From Clostridium carboxidivorans P7 (GTDB lineage: Bacteria; Bacillota; Clostridia; Clostridiales; Clostridiaceae): DNA of 64,000 bases. Below, one piece after another: positions 46,430-55,828 of the stretch (the first letter of the stretch is position 1; each line of letters starts with the position of its first letter). The stretch is taken from contig NZ_CP011803.1 of the NCBI RefSeq assembly GCF_001038625.1, forward strand, positions 2,232,001-2,296,000, given 5' to 3'. The position numbers and the translations under genes were made by a program. The notes beneath the pieces were generated by a model that was not told the DNA's origin, did no database searches, and was given only the letters and a program-made list of their open reading frames with translations.

Positions 46430-47002
46430 CTAATCCTCAGTCTCCTTTTTAAACATATTCGGAGTATGTACTGTAAGCAGCTTAACTGTTTTACTTGTGT
46501 AGTTTGCCCAATTATGAACAAGATTTGAATCATAATGAGCACTATCTCCAGGAAACAATTCTTGCTGCTCATTATTGATAAGTAATGTAAGAATTCCTTC
46601 TAAAACATAAACAAATTCTTCACCTTTGTGCTGATAGGAAGTTAAAGGTTCCTTACTACTAGTTGGAAGTATTTCTATTAATCTTGGTAGAAGATTTTTA
46701 TTTTCTATATCATTAGTTAAATGATAATGTATGAATTGATTATTTTCCACTTGAAATACTTCTTTTTCGTAACTTCTAAGTATAATTTTTTTATTGTGAT
46801 TTGCTTCATTAATGAAGTATGATAAATTAACATCTAAAGCCTTTGCAATATTGTTTAAAGAATCTATAGCTACTGCTGTCAGTCCTCTCTCCAATTGTGA
46901 TAAAAATCCAATAGATAAATTAGTTTTCGTACTCAATTCCTTTAAGGTCAAATTTTTATTAGTTCTAAGTTCTTTTATTTTTTTACCTACATCTTCTGTC
47001 AT
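46430..47002 (-). CDS. XRE-cupin transcriptional regulator (probable hyp operon regulator)
   Basis: 190 residues. N-terminal helix-turn-helix (LTLKELSTKTNLSIGFLSQLERG, about 18-40) and C-terminal cupin (GEEFVYVLEGILTLLINNEQQELFPGDSAHYDS, about 127-159). XRE-cupin proteins often sense small molecules, commonly amino acids or amines, through the cupin. Located 42 bp upstream of the HypD activase in the same direction, it most likely controls hydroxyproline use. The ligand is inferred from context only. Confidence 0.9.
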   Translation of the reverse strand: MTEDVGKKIKELRTNKNLTLKELSTKTNLSIGFLSQLERGLTAVAIDSLNNIAKALDVNLSYFINEANHNKKIILRSYEKEVFQVENNQFIHYHLTNDIENKNLLPRLIEILPTSSKEPLTSYQHKGEEFVYVLEGILTLLINNEQQELFPGDSAHYDSNLVHNWANYTSKTVKLLTVHTPNMFKKETED

Positions 47003-47219
47003 AATATTGCCTCATTTCTTTTTAACCATAAAAAATAAAAATATTATTTAACTTTCTTATCCATCATAATTTTCTTAATATTTACAATAATATTATAATA
47101 TATACTTGTTAAAAAGTCTACTCTATTTTTTAATATATTAAAAAAATTTTCATGCTTATAAATAAATAAAGTAGTATATAGCCTATGTATTCATTTACAT
47201 CGAAAATTTCGTCTTAAAA

Positions 47220-47235
47220 TTTCATATATATGAAA
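47220..47235. promoter_or_regulatory. Palindrome upstream of the XRE-cupin gene
   Basis: TTTCATATATATGAAA is a perfect 16-bp palindrome about 220 bp before the regulator start. It is a possible autoregulatory operator, but the AT-rich context weakens the case. Confidence 0.35.
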
Positions 47236-47273
47236 CCAGAAAATAAAATTTTCACACAAAATAAGTCATATAA

Positions 47274-47309
47274 AAAAAGTGATGATAGTTATAACCATCA
47301 TCACTTTTT
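47274..47309. repeat. Left 36-bp direct repeat flanking the IS
   Basis: Identical to 48921-48956. The 36-mer is itself a near-perfect palindrome (AAAAAGTGATGAT ... ATCATCACTTTTT), i.e. a terminator hairpin with A and T tails. It abuts the left inverted repeat of the IS. Confidence 0.92.
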
Positions 47310-47354
47310 CAGGCTGTTGATAAACATATTTTGTCAGCAGCCTTTTAAATTTTT

Positions 47355-47375
47355 AGCCCGATAGGGCTTTTTTTT
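47355..47375 (+). terminator. Terminator inside the left end of the IS
   Basis: AGCCC-GATA-GGGCT followed by eight T. It lies before the transposase start and would block read-through transcription from outside. Confidence 0.8.
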
Positions 47376-47445
47376 AATTCAAAAAGGATTTTAAGATTTT
47401 GTGTAGAATTAATATAATATCAGATTTTTTAAGGAGTTAACTATT

Positions 47446-48881
47446 ATGATTAAAGAAAATAATTCTGCACAGCAACAATTAGAGTTAGTATATATAGAAA
47501 ATTTAGTTCCCAAAGATCATATCTTAAGGAAAATTGATAAATATATAGATTTTTCATTTATAAGAGATTTAACTAAGGACTTCTATTGTCCTGATAATGG
47601 ACGACCAGCAATTCAGCCAGTAGTTTTATTCAAAATGTTATTTATAGGTTACTTATTTGCAATAAGATCAGAGCGACAGCTCGTGAAAGAAATTGAAGTA
47701 AATGTAGCTTATCGCTGGTTTTTAGGATTTTCATTAACAGATAAAATCCCAAGTCATTCTACTATAAGCCAAAATAGAATAACAAGATTTAAGGATACAA
47801 ATATATACCAAGAAATCTTCGATAATATTGTATTTCAAGCAATAAATAAAAAATTGGTAGATGGTAAAATTCTATATACAGATTCTACACATTTGAAAGC
47901 TAACGCTAATAAAAACAAGTTTACAAAAGAACAAATTACACAATCAACCAAAGACTATTTTAATGAGTTAGAAGAAGACATTAATAAGGATAGAGTAGCT
48001 CATGGAAAACAACCTCTAAAAAAAAAGATAAAATAGAAAAAACTAAAGAAATTAAGACCAGTACTACAGACCCTGATAGTGGCTATATGCATAGGGATGG
48101 AAAACCAAAAGGATTTTTTTATTTAGATCATAGAACTGTAGATGGAAAGTATAACATAATAACAGATGTTTATGTAACGCCTGGTAACATAAATGATGTA
48201 GATCCTTATATAGAAAGACTAGATGTTCAAATTAAAAAGTTTAATTTGCAAACTAAATATGTTGGAGCCGATGCTGGTTATTCTACTAATAATATTTGTA
48301 AACAAATATTTGAACGAGAACTAAAAGCAGTTATGGGCTATAGACGTAGTCCTCATGTAAAAGGTAAATTTACTAAATTTAGATTCCAATATGTTAAAGA
48401 ACAAGATGTATATTATTGTCCAGATTTAAGAGCATTAGAATATAGAACTACTAACCGTGATGGTTATAGAGAATATGTATGTAAAATCGAGTACTGCAGC
48501 CAATGCAATAAAAAAGAAAATTGCTTATCAGATAAAAGCAAAAGAAAAGTTGTTTATCGCCATGTCTGGGAAGATTACAAGGATGAAGTAATCAAATTTA
48601 CTAAGACTGATAAAGGAAAATGGCTATATAAAAGAAGAAAAGAAACTATCGAGCGTAGCTTTGCAGATTCAAAAAATCTCCATGGTCTGCGCTATTGTCG
48701 CATGCGTGGAATTAAAAAAGTTTCTGAACAATGTTTGTTAACAGCAGCAGTTCAGAATATGAAAAAGATAGCCAGGGTGCTATCGCACCTATTTTTGCAA
48801 TTTTTAAAGAATTCACTAACCAATTTATGGATAACATTCTCTTTTTATATGCTACCGCATAAATATTTAAGACAAAATTAA
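47446..48881 (+). CDS. IS1182-family transposase, two frames (-1 shift)
   Basis: The first frame (47446-48036, 196 residues) has the DUF772-like N-terminus RPAIQPVVLFKMLFIGYLF and the first catalytic Asp in YTDSTHLKANAN. The second frame, from about 48027 to 48881, continues DKIEKTKEIKTSTTDPDSGYMH and carries GADAGYSTN (Asp), the Cys cluster CSQCNKKENC, and RRKETIERSFADSK (Glu). The frames join exactly at A-AAA-AAG (48021-48027), a classical -1 slippery heptamer in the right phase; a -1 step gives GAT as next codon. Either programmed frameshifting makes the full enzyme of about 478 residues, or one A was lost and the element is dead. The DDE residues are split between frames. Confidence 0.88.
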
Positions 48882-48909
48882 ACCCAGCACTTTAAAAATG
48901 CTGGGTTTA
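48881..48909 (+). terminator. Terminator of the transposase
   Basis: AACCCAGCA (48881-48889) pairs with TGCTGGGTT (48899-48907), starting at the transposase stop codon. Confidence 0.8.
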
Positions 48910-48920
48910 TGAACAATCTG

Positions 48921-48956
48921 AAAAAGTGATGATAGTTATAACCATCATCACTTTTT
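48921..48956 (-). terminator. Right 36-bp direct repeat; terminator of carB
   Basis: Perfect copy of 47274-47309. On the minus strand it is a 13-bp-plus hairpin ending in TTTTT, 16 bp after the carB stop, so it is a normal rho-independent terminator. The IS inserted beside or within it and duplicated it. Confidence 0.9.
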
Positions 48957-48971
48957 CTATTAAATTAAATC

Positions 48972-51900
48972 TTATTTTGCTAAATCAAATACTTCTAGCT
49001 TTTCATCTTTTATGCCTTTGATTTTGACATCTACCATTGCTTTAAGAGTATCTAACGCTGTTACTACTCCTATATTTCTTTCAATAGCAGCTCTTCTTAT
49101 ATGGAAACCATCCCTTTTTGAATCATTTCCTTTAGTTGGAGTATTTACTACTAAATCCACTTCTCCATTTTTGATAGCATCTATTATATTAGGATGTTCT
49201 TCTGAAAGCTTTCTAACTTCTTTAACCTTTAAACCTGCGTTTCTTAAAAGCTTTGCTGTATTTTTAGTTGCCACAAATTTAACTCCTAATTTGTGCATTT
49301 CTTTTGCTATGGCTAAGAATTCCTTCTTATCATGATCATTTATAGTAGCAAGTACAGTAATCTTTTCTTCTTTAGCAAGCATATTAGCTGCTTCAAACCC
49401 TTTGTATAGAGCCTCTTCTATTGTCCTTCCAACTCCTAAGACCTCTCCTGTAGATCTCATTTCAGGTCCTAAACAAACTTCAACATTTGGAAGCTTTTGA
49501 GTTGAGAATACTGGAACCTTTACAGATATAATTTCTGGTTCCTTATAAATATCCACACCATAACCTAAATCCTTTAATTGTTCTCCAAGCATTACTCTAG
49601 TTGCCAAATCCACTATAGGAACTTTACTTACTTTACTTATATATGGTACAGTTCTTGATGCTCTAGGGTTAACTTCTATTACATAAAGATTTCCTTCAAA
49701 TTCTATGAACTGTATATTGATCATACCTTTAATACCTATTTCCAAAGCAATTTTTTTAGTATAATCAAGTATTTTTCCTTTCATTTCAGCACTTATATTC
49801 TGACTTGGATACATAGTTATACTATCTCCAGAATGCACTCCTGCTCTCTCCAAGTGCTCCATTATGCCTGGTATTAATACATCTTTTCCATCTGATATAG
49901 CATCTACTTCTATTTCTCTTCCCATTAAATATTTATCAATAAGTATTGGATTTTTCTTGTCTTTTTCAAAAGCATTTGATAAATAGTATATAAGCTCTTT
50001 TTCATCATGAGTAATTTCCATACCCTGACCTCCAATTACATAGGAAGGTCTTACAAGTACAGGGAAGCCTAATTTTTTAGCTTCTTCCAATCCTTCTTCC
50101 GTGTTCCAAATTCCTTTTCCTTTAGGTCTTGATATTCCTAACTTTTCAAGTAATTCATCAAATCTTTCTCTATCTTCTGCCATATCTATTTGATCTGCAG
50201 TAGTTCCAAGAGTTAGTATATTCTTTTCCTTTAAGAATTTGGCAAGCTTAATAGCTGTTTGTCCACCAAACTGTAGGATTACACCATTTGGCTTTTCCTT
50301 TTCTATTATATTTAAAACATCTTCTTCTGTAAGAGGTTCAAAGTATAACTTATCAGACACATTAAAATCTGTACTAACAGTTTCAGGATTATTATTCACT
50401 ATTATTGTTTCTATGCCTAATTTTTTAAGTGCCATTACACAATGTACTGAAGCATAGTCAAATTCTATACCCTGTCCTATTCTTATTGGTCCTGATCCTA
50501 TAACCATTACCTTCTTTTCATAGGAAACTTTTACTTCATCATAAGTGTCATAAGTTGAATAATAATATGGTGAGCGAGCTTCAAACTCTCCTCCACAAGT
50601 ATCTACCATTTTATAAACTGGTTTTATTCCCCATACACTTCTAAGTTTATATATATCATCAGGACTTACCTTAAGCATATCTGCTATACCTTTATCAGAA
50701 AATCCCTTTTGCTTTAATTTGTGGAACCATTCTTTATCCAAATCGCCTATTTTACTAAGCTTTAATCTTTGTTCTTCTTCAACAATCCACTTAAATTTTT
50801 CAATAAAGAATTTATCTATACCTGTTATTTGAACAATCATATCTACTCTATACTCACGTCTAAGCATTTCTGCTAAAGCAAATATTCTTTCATCATCAGG
50901 AGACATAACTCTTTCCTTTAGTTCTGCCATACTAAATTCTTTAAATTTTTTATGATCTAATGAATATTTTCCTATTTCTAGAGATCTTATGCCTTTTAAA
51001 AATGCTGCTTCAAAATTGCTTCCTATAGCCATAATTTCACCAGTAGCCATCATTTTAGTTCCAAGTACTCTATCTGCTCCCTGGAATTTATCAAAAGGCC
51101 ACTTTGGAATTTTAACTACTACATAATCCAATGATGGTTCAAAGCAAGCATATGTCATTTGAGTAACTGCATTCAATATTTCATCTAAACCATATCCTAA
51201 AGCTATCTTTGCTGCTACTTTAGCTATTGGATAACCAGTTGCCTTAGAAGCTAGTGCTGAAGAACGGCTTACTCTTGGATTTATTTCTATTACTGCATAT
51301 TCAAAGGAATGTGGATTAAGTGCAAGCTGAACATTACATCCACCTTCTATACCTACAGCATTTATTATATCTATAGATGCAGATCGAAGCATCTGATATT
51401 CTTTATCTGATAAAGTTTGGCTTGGAGCTACTACTATACTGTCACCTGTATGAATACCTACTGGGTCTATATTTTCCATGTTACATACTGTGATACAATT
51501 TCCAAAGCTGTCTCTCATTACTTCATACTCTATTTCTTTCCATCCCTTAACACTTTTTTCAAGAAGTACTTGACCTATAGAGCTCAATTGAAGTCCAGAT
51601 TCCAATATTTCTTCTAGTTCTTCTTCATTTTCTGCTATTCCACCGCCAGTACCGCCTAGAGTATAAGCTGGTCTAACTATAACTGGATATCCTATTTTAC
51701 TTGCAAAAGCCATGCCGCTTTCCATATCAGTTATTATTTCACTTTCAATAACTGGCTGACCTATTCTATTCATCATATTTCTAAAGAGTTCTCTATCTTC
51801 ACCCTCTTTTATTGATTCTATAGATGTACCAATTACCTTTACATTATATTTATCAAGTATTCCTTTATCATAAAGTTCTACTGCTAAATTTAATCCCGTC

Positions 51901-52178
51901 TGTCCTCCCATACCTGCAAGCAAGCTGTCTGGTCTTTCTTCTTTTATAACCTTTTCCACGAATTCCAATGTTAATGGCTCTAAATAAACTTTATCCGCTG
52001 TTTCCTTATCTGTCATTATCGTAGCTGGATTACTGTTTATTAATACAACCTCTATTCCTTCTTCTCTCAATGCTTCACAAGCTTGAGTTCCAGAATAATC
52101 AAATTCTGCTGCTTGTCCTATAACTATTGGACCTGAACCTATAACTAAAACTTTTTTTATATTTTTATTTAATGGCAT
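48972..52178 (-). CDS. carB: Carbamoyl-phosphate synthase large subunit
   Basis: 1068 residues, full length. Makes carbamoyl phosphate from bicarbonate, ATP and ammonia for pyrimidine and arginine synthesis. Two homologous ATP-grasp halves begin [20 protein letters not shown] and [22 protein letters not shown]-binding motifs such as [12 protein letters not shown] and [12 protein letters not shown] are present, and a C-terminal MGS-like allosteric domain ends the protein ([17 protein letters not shown]). GGGAGGTAG precedes the ATG. 46 bp after carA, same operon. Likely allosterically controlled by UMP/PRPP like other single-copy enzymes. Confidence 0.98.
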   Translation of the reverse strand: MPLNKNIKKVLVIGSGPIVIGQAAEFDYSGTQACEALREEGIEVVLINSNPATIMTDKETADKVYLEPLTLEFVEKVIKEERPDSLLAGMGGQTGLNLAVELYDKGILDKYNVKVIGTSIESIKEGEDRELFRNMMNRIGQPVIESEIITDMESGMAFASKIGYPVIVRPAYTLGGTGGGIAENEEELEEILESGLQLSSIGQVLLEKSVKGWKEIEYEVMRDSFGNCITVCNMENIDPVGIHTGDSIVVAPSQTLSDKEYQMLRSASIDIINAVGIEGGCNVQLALNPHSFEYAVIEINPRVSRSSALASKATGYPIAKVAAKIALGYGLDEILNAVTQMTYACFEPSLDYVVVKIPKWPFDKFQGADRVLGTKMMATGEIMAIGSNFEAAFLKGIRSLEIGKYSLDHKKFKEFSMAELKERVMSPDDERIFALAEMLRREYRVDMIVQITGIDKFFIEKFKWIVEEEQRLKLSKIGDLDKEWFHKLKQKGFSDKGIADMLKVSPDDIYKLRSVWGIKPVYKMVDTCGGEFEARSPYYYSTYDTYDEVKVSYEKKVMVIGSGPIRIGQGIEFDYASVHCVMALKKLGIETIIVNNNPETVSTDFNVSDKLYFEPLTEEDVLNIIEKEKPNGVILQFGGQTAIKLAKFLKEKNILTLGTTADQIDMAEDRERFDELLEKLGISRPKGKGIWNTEEGLEEAKKLGFPVLVRPSYVIGGQGMEITHDEKELIYYLSNAFEKDKKNPILIDKYLMGREIEVDAISDGKDVLIPGIMEHLERAGVHSGDSITMYPSQNISAEMKGKILDYTKKIALEIGIKGMINIQFIEFEGNLYVIEVNPRASRTVPYISKVSKVPIVDLATRVMLGEQLKDLGYGVDIYKEPEIISVKVPVFSTQKLPNVEVCLGPEMRSTGEVLGVGRTIEEALYKGFEAANMLAKEEKITVLATINDHDKKEFLAIAKEMHKLGVKFVATKNTAKLLRNAGLKVKEVRKLSEEHPNIIDAIKNGEVDLVVNTPTKGNDSKRDGFHIRRAAIERNIGVVTALDTLKAMVDVKIKGIKDEKLEVFDLAK

Positions 52179-52224
52179 ATCTGCTACCTCCCAAAATTAC
52201 GTATTTAAATACAACCTATACTTT

Positions 52225-53274
52225 TTACTCTGCGTACTTCATAAATCTATCAAATATATAATCGCTGTCCTTAGGTCCTGGACATGCTTCTGGATGGAAT
52301 TGTACTGAGAATATAGGTAAACTTTTGTGTTTCATTCCTTCTATAGTTCCATCATTAACACTTACATGAGTTACTTCCATATCTTGTGGAAGCATGTCTA
52401 CATAATACCCATGATTTTGAGAAGTTATATGAACTTTATTTTCTTCTAAATCTTTAACTGGATGATTACAGCCTCTATGTCCAAATTTAAGCTTGCCTGT
52501 TTTTCCACCAAAGCTTAAAGCTAAAAGCTGATGTCCTAAACATATTCCTACAATTGGCTTCTTGCCTACAAGCTGCTTTATATTTTCTATAACATCTTTT
52601 AAATCCTCAGGATCTCCAGGTCCATTAGATAGAAAAATCAAATCTGGATTTAATTTTAAAATTTCCTCTGCTTTTGTATTGGAAGGTAAAACAGTTACCT
52701 TACATCCTCTCTTTACAAAGGATCTTACTATATTTTGCTTTATTCCAAAATCCATAATAGCTACATGTTTGCCTTTTCCTTCTATTACATACTTTTCTTT
52801 AACAGTCACACTTTGAACTGCTCCCTTATTGGAAAAAGCTTTTATCTTACTTTTAATCTCACCATAATCAACATCTTCTAGTGTAATTATGCCTTTCATG
52901 GTTCCACTATCTCTTAAAATTTTAGTTAAAGCTCTTGTATCTATTCCTTCTAAACCTATAATATTATTTTGTTTTAAGTAATCTTCTAATTCTAATTCAG
53001 ATCTAAAATTGCTTGAAGCATTACATTTTTCTCTAACTATAAACCCCTTAACCTTTGGTGTTTTAGATTCCATATCTTCTAGGTTTATGCCATAGTTACC
53101 TATAAGCGGGTATGTCATTGTTACAATTTGACCATAATAAGATGGGTCTGTAAGAATCTCTTGATATCCTGTCATTCCAGTGTTAAATACAACTTCTCCA
53201 ACACTATCCTTTAAGCATCCAAATGCATTACCATAAAATGTTGTTCCATTTTCTAATATAAGTTTTGCTTTCAT
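52225..53274 (-). CDS. carA: Carbamoyl-phosphate synthase small (glutaminase) subunit
   Basis: 349 residues. Supplies ammonia from glutamine to CarB. N-terminal CPSase-small domain (FNTGMTGYQEILTDPSY), then class-I glutamine amidotransferase with nucleophile Cys in GICLGHQLLALSFGG and His/Glu in FSVQFHPEA. AAGGGAGG precedes the ATG. First gene of the carAB operon behind a PyrR-type attenuator, which indicates the pair is run for pyrimidine synthesis. Confidence 0.98.
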   Translation of the reverse strand: MKAKLILENGTTFYGNAFGCLKDSVGEVVFNTGMTGYQEILTDPSYYGQIVTMTYPLIGNYGINLEDMESKTPKVKGFIVREKCNASSNFRSELELEDYLKQNNIIGLEGIDTRALTKILRDSGTMKGIITLEDVDYGEIKSKIKAFSNKGAVQSVTVKEKYVIEGKGKHVAIMDFGIKQNIVRSFVKRGCKVTVLPSNTKAEEILKLNPDLIFLSNGPGDPEDLKDVIENIKQLVGKKPIVGICLGHQLLALSFGGKTGKLKFGHRGCNHPVKDLEENKVHITSQNHGYYVDMLPQDMEVTHVSVNDGTIEGMKHKSLPIFSVQFHPEACPGPKDSDYIFDRFMKYAE

Positions 53275-53350
53275 ATAATAGACCTCCCTTAATTTTTGTC
53301 TCGTAAAAATACACTTTTGAATAAAATATTCTTTGATGAAGGCCTTGCAA

Positions 53351-53502
53351 CCCCTTTTAAACGAAAAGGGTAATAAAAAGATTACACATTAAAATACAAT
53401 CTCCCTATTACCCTTGTAAATACTATTAAAATATAAATTTATCCATTTTTTTTCTGCACAATAAAAACACATCATCATACCTCTTTCTGGCCTCTCTGGA
53501 CC
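53351..53502 (-). promoter_or_regulatory. PyrR-binding leader and attenuator of carAB
   Basis: On the minus strand, TCCAGAGAGGCCAGAAAGAGG (from 53501 down) matches the PyrR RNA-binding consensus TCCAGAGAGGCTnGnAAG. Downstream, AAGGGTAATA (from 53415) pairs with TATTACCCTT (to 53366), followed by TTCGTTT: an intrinsic terminator. An alternative stem, CCCTTTT with AAAAGGGG (53370-53351), competes for the same arm. High UMP should favour PyrR binding and termination. Confidence 0.82.
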
Positions 53503-53545
53503 AATTTAAAGTGTATTTTTTTACTTTAATTCTTTTTCACTCATA

Positions 53546-53574
53546 ATTCTAATTTATAATTTTAAATATGTCAA
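53546..53574 (-). promoter_or_regulatory. SigA-type promoter of carAB
   Basis: Minus-strand TTGACA (53569-53574) and TAGAAT (53546-53551) with 17 bp between. The predicted start near 53538 puts the PyrR site about 40 nt into a leader of about 265 nt. Confidence 0.8.
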
Positions 53575-53601
53575 GGATAAAATTAAGCATTTCTAATCTT
53601 T

Positions 53602-54954
53602 CTACCAGCCTTTAGCTATTTCAAGTACTTCATCTGGAATATCACCTCTTAAATATTCAACTATTGAAGCTTCAATAATATTAAGTGCTTTATCCATTTG
53701 TTCCCTAGTTATTACAAGCGGTGGTTGAATACGCAGTACATTATTTGCAAAGAACGTAAGTAGCACACCTTTTTCCCAGCATCTATAACAAATCTTTGCT
53801 GCTGCTTCCTTATCCCTCTCTTTTGTACTTCTATCTTTAACTAAATCAACCCCAATACTTAAACCTACGCCTCTTACATCCCCGATTAATGGATATTTAG
53901 CTTTCATGTCATTAAAACGTTCTATAGTATATTTACCTAGCTTTCTGCTATATTCCAAAAGTCCCTCTTCTTTTATAACCTTAATTGTTGCAAGTGCTGC
54001 TTTGCAACATATTGGATTACCCATAGTTGTAAAAGCATGTGCAGGAGGTCCTAAGGTTTCCATAATTTCCGATCTTGCTATAATAGCACTCATTGGCATT
54101 CCAGATGCTATTGATTTTCCCACAACTATTATGTCAGGTTCCACATTAAAATTTTCTATACCAAACCACTTGCCTGTTCTTCCAAAGCCTTGCTGTACTT
54201 CATCAACAGCAAACAAAATCCCTTTATCCTTACATATACTATATAACTTTTTAACATACTTTTCAGGCGGCACAATAAGTCCTGCATCTCCTTGTATAGC
54301 CTCCATTACTACTGCTGCTACTTCTTCTTCAGGTATATAGTTTTTAAAGCTATCTTCTAATTCTTGAATACACTCTAAATTACAACTTTCTTCCTTCTTA
54401 CCAAATTTGCAGCGATAACAATGAGGATAATTTATATAGTGAACATCAGGAACTAATGGTCCAATCTTACGGCGCATATTCAAACTTATAGCCGAAATTG
54501 AAAGGGAACCATAGGTAGAACCATGATATGCTCCAACAAAGGAAATTATTTTGCTTCTTCCTGTATAAGCTCTAGCCAATTTTATCATTCCATCATTGGA
54601 ATCAGAACCTGTAAGACCAAATATCACTTTCTTTTTGAAATTTCCTGGTGTGATTTCTGTTAACTCTTTAGCCAACTCAACAAGAGACTCCTGATATGTG
54701 TAAACTGGTGTGTAATGTATAATTTCCTTAGCTTGTTCCGTTATAGCCTCTACAACCTTTGGATGACAATGTCCTATATTAGTTGCTGCTGCACTGGACA
54801 GCATATCTATATACTCATTGCCATCCTCATCTTCAATTATTGCTCCCCTGCCACGCTTTATAACCAATGGATAATAAGGAACTCTACAAGCAGCCCCAAC
54901 TACTTCATTATCTTGTTTCACAATATTCTTACATCTTTTTATATTTGCCCCCAC
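53602..54954 (-). CDS. Class-III PLP aminotransferase / possible amino-acid racemase
   Basis: 450 residues. PLP Lys is in VGKSIASGMPMSA; the substrate/PLP helix is TGSDSNDGMIKLARAYTGR; the Asp of VDEVQQGFGRTG binds the PLP nitrogen. An inserted Cys-rich loop (CYRCKFGKKEESCNLEC, about 178-194) resembles that of archaeal and Lactobacillus enzymes first called GABA aminotransferases and later shown to be amino-acid racemases or epimerases. It could thus be a GABA/ornithine aminotransferase or a broad racemase. The GTG start follows AGGAGGGG. The XRE-cupin gene upstream is a likely regulator. Confidence 0.85.
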   Translation of the reverse strand: MGANIKRCKNIVKQDNEVVGAACRVPYYPLVIKRGRGAIIEDEDGNEYIDMLSSAAATNIGHCHPKVVEAITEQAKEIIHYTPVYTYQESLVELAKELTEITPGNFKKKVIFGLTGSDSNDGMIKLARAYTGRSKIISFVGAYHGSTYGSLSISAISLNMRRKIGPLVPDVHYINYPHCYRCKFGKKEESCNLECIQELEDSFKNYIPEEEVAAVVMEAIQGDAGLIVPPEKYVKKLYSICKDKGILFAVDEVQQGFGRTGKWFGIENFNVEPDIIVVGKSIASGMPMSAIIARSEIMETLGPPAHAFTTMGNPICCKAALATIKVIKEEGLLEYSRKLGKYTIERFNDMKAKYPLIGDVRGVGLSIGVDLVKDRSTKERDKEAAAKICYRCWEKGVLLTFFANNVLRIQPPLVITREQMDKALNIIEASIVEYLRGDIPDEVLEIAKGW

Positions 54955-55103
54955 AATAACCCCTCCTAAAAAAATATTAATTATTTATTATTTTTTTAAG
55001 TATTACTTAATAGCTATTTACTAACTATTCTATTATATGCCAAGTATTTTTTCAAGTATTTATTAATTTTTTAAGTTATACTTATTTTTTGCAAAATAAA
55101 AAA

Positions 55104-55127
55104 CTGTACTCTTTTTCAAGAATACAG
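55104..55127 (-). terminator. Terminator of the second XRE-cupin gene
   Basis: CTGTACTCTT (55104-55113) pairs with AAGAATACAG (55118-55127), one mismatch. TTTTTTATT follows on the minus strand, just after the stop at 55135. Confidence 0.85.
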
Positions 55128-55134
55128 CCTTTAA

Positions 55135-55686
55135 TTAGTATATTGGTGGGCACATACTACTAATTCCTATAACCCTTTTAGACGTTGGATTATAAAATTT
55201 ATGCGGTATATTTTCCTGTATATAAATACTATCACCTTTATTTAGAGTGTATTTTTCTTGTGCTAAATACAATTCTATGGTACCTTCGATTATGAATATA
55301 CATTCATCTGCTGGATGTATCATAAATTCATCACTACTCCAGCTGCAAGGTTCCAATTGAAAGTGTATAATCTCCATTTTTGAATTTATTTCCTTATCCG
55401 ATGCCATAGGTGTAATAAATTCATATACGATACTTGAATTAGGGAGCTCCAATTTTTTTCTTTTATCACTTTTAATAAGCACCTTTTGCTTTTTTTCATC
55501 AGTTAAAAATGTATAAATTGGTACTTCTAGTGACAAAGAAATCTTTCTTAAGGATGAAAGAGAAGGATCAATAATATTTCTTTCAATTTGAGAAAGATAG
55601 CTAGCTGTAAGTCCTGTTTTATCAGCTAATTCATTTAAGGTTAATCCTTTTTCTTGTCTTATTTCTCTAATTTTAGGTCCTAACAA
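55135..55686 (-). CDS. XRE-cupin transcriptional regulator
   Basis: 183 residues. Helix-turn-helix (LTLNELADKTGLTASYLSQIERN, about 15-37) and cupin domain (DECIFIIEGTIELYLAQEKYTLNKGDSIYIQENIPHKFYN). Similar layout to the hyp-operon regulator but clearly a distinct protein. It starts at TTG 55686 behind GGGAGGAG. Upstream of and codirectional with the class-III aminotransferase, but separated by its own terminator, so it probably regulates in trans. Confidence 0.9.
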   Translation of the reverse strand: MLGPKIREIRQEKGLTLNELADKTGLTASYLSQIERNIIDPSLSSLRKISLSLEVPIYTFLTDEKKQKVLIKSDKRKKLELPNSSIVYEFITPMASDKEINSKMEIIHFQLEPCSWSSDEFMIHPADECIFIIEGTIELYLAQEKYTLNKGDSIYIQENIPHKFYNPTSKRVIGISSMCPPIY

Positions 55687-55828
55687 AAGTAACTCCTCCC
55701 TGTCTATCCAACGTGTTGTTTTATAGTAATTAAACTTTTTAAGTGCTTTAACACACCAAGTTCATCATACTTTATTTTATATTATTTTTTTGTAATAGTA
55801 AATAAAATTAAGCTTTAACAATATTTAA

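Larger units (their letters stand above)
47310..48920 (+). mobile_element. IS1182-like insertion sequence
   Basis: 1611 bp. Imperfect terminal inverted repeats CAGGCTGTTGATAAAC (left) and, as reverse complement of the right end, CAGATTGTTCATAAAC (13 of 16 match). A transposase in two frames and inward terminator hairpins at both ends lie inside. It is flanked by a perfect 36-bp direct duplication of a palindromic terminator. It sits between the XRE-cupin gene and carB without breaking either. Confidence 0.9.
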
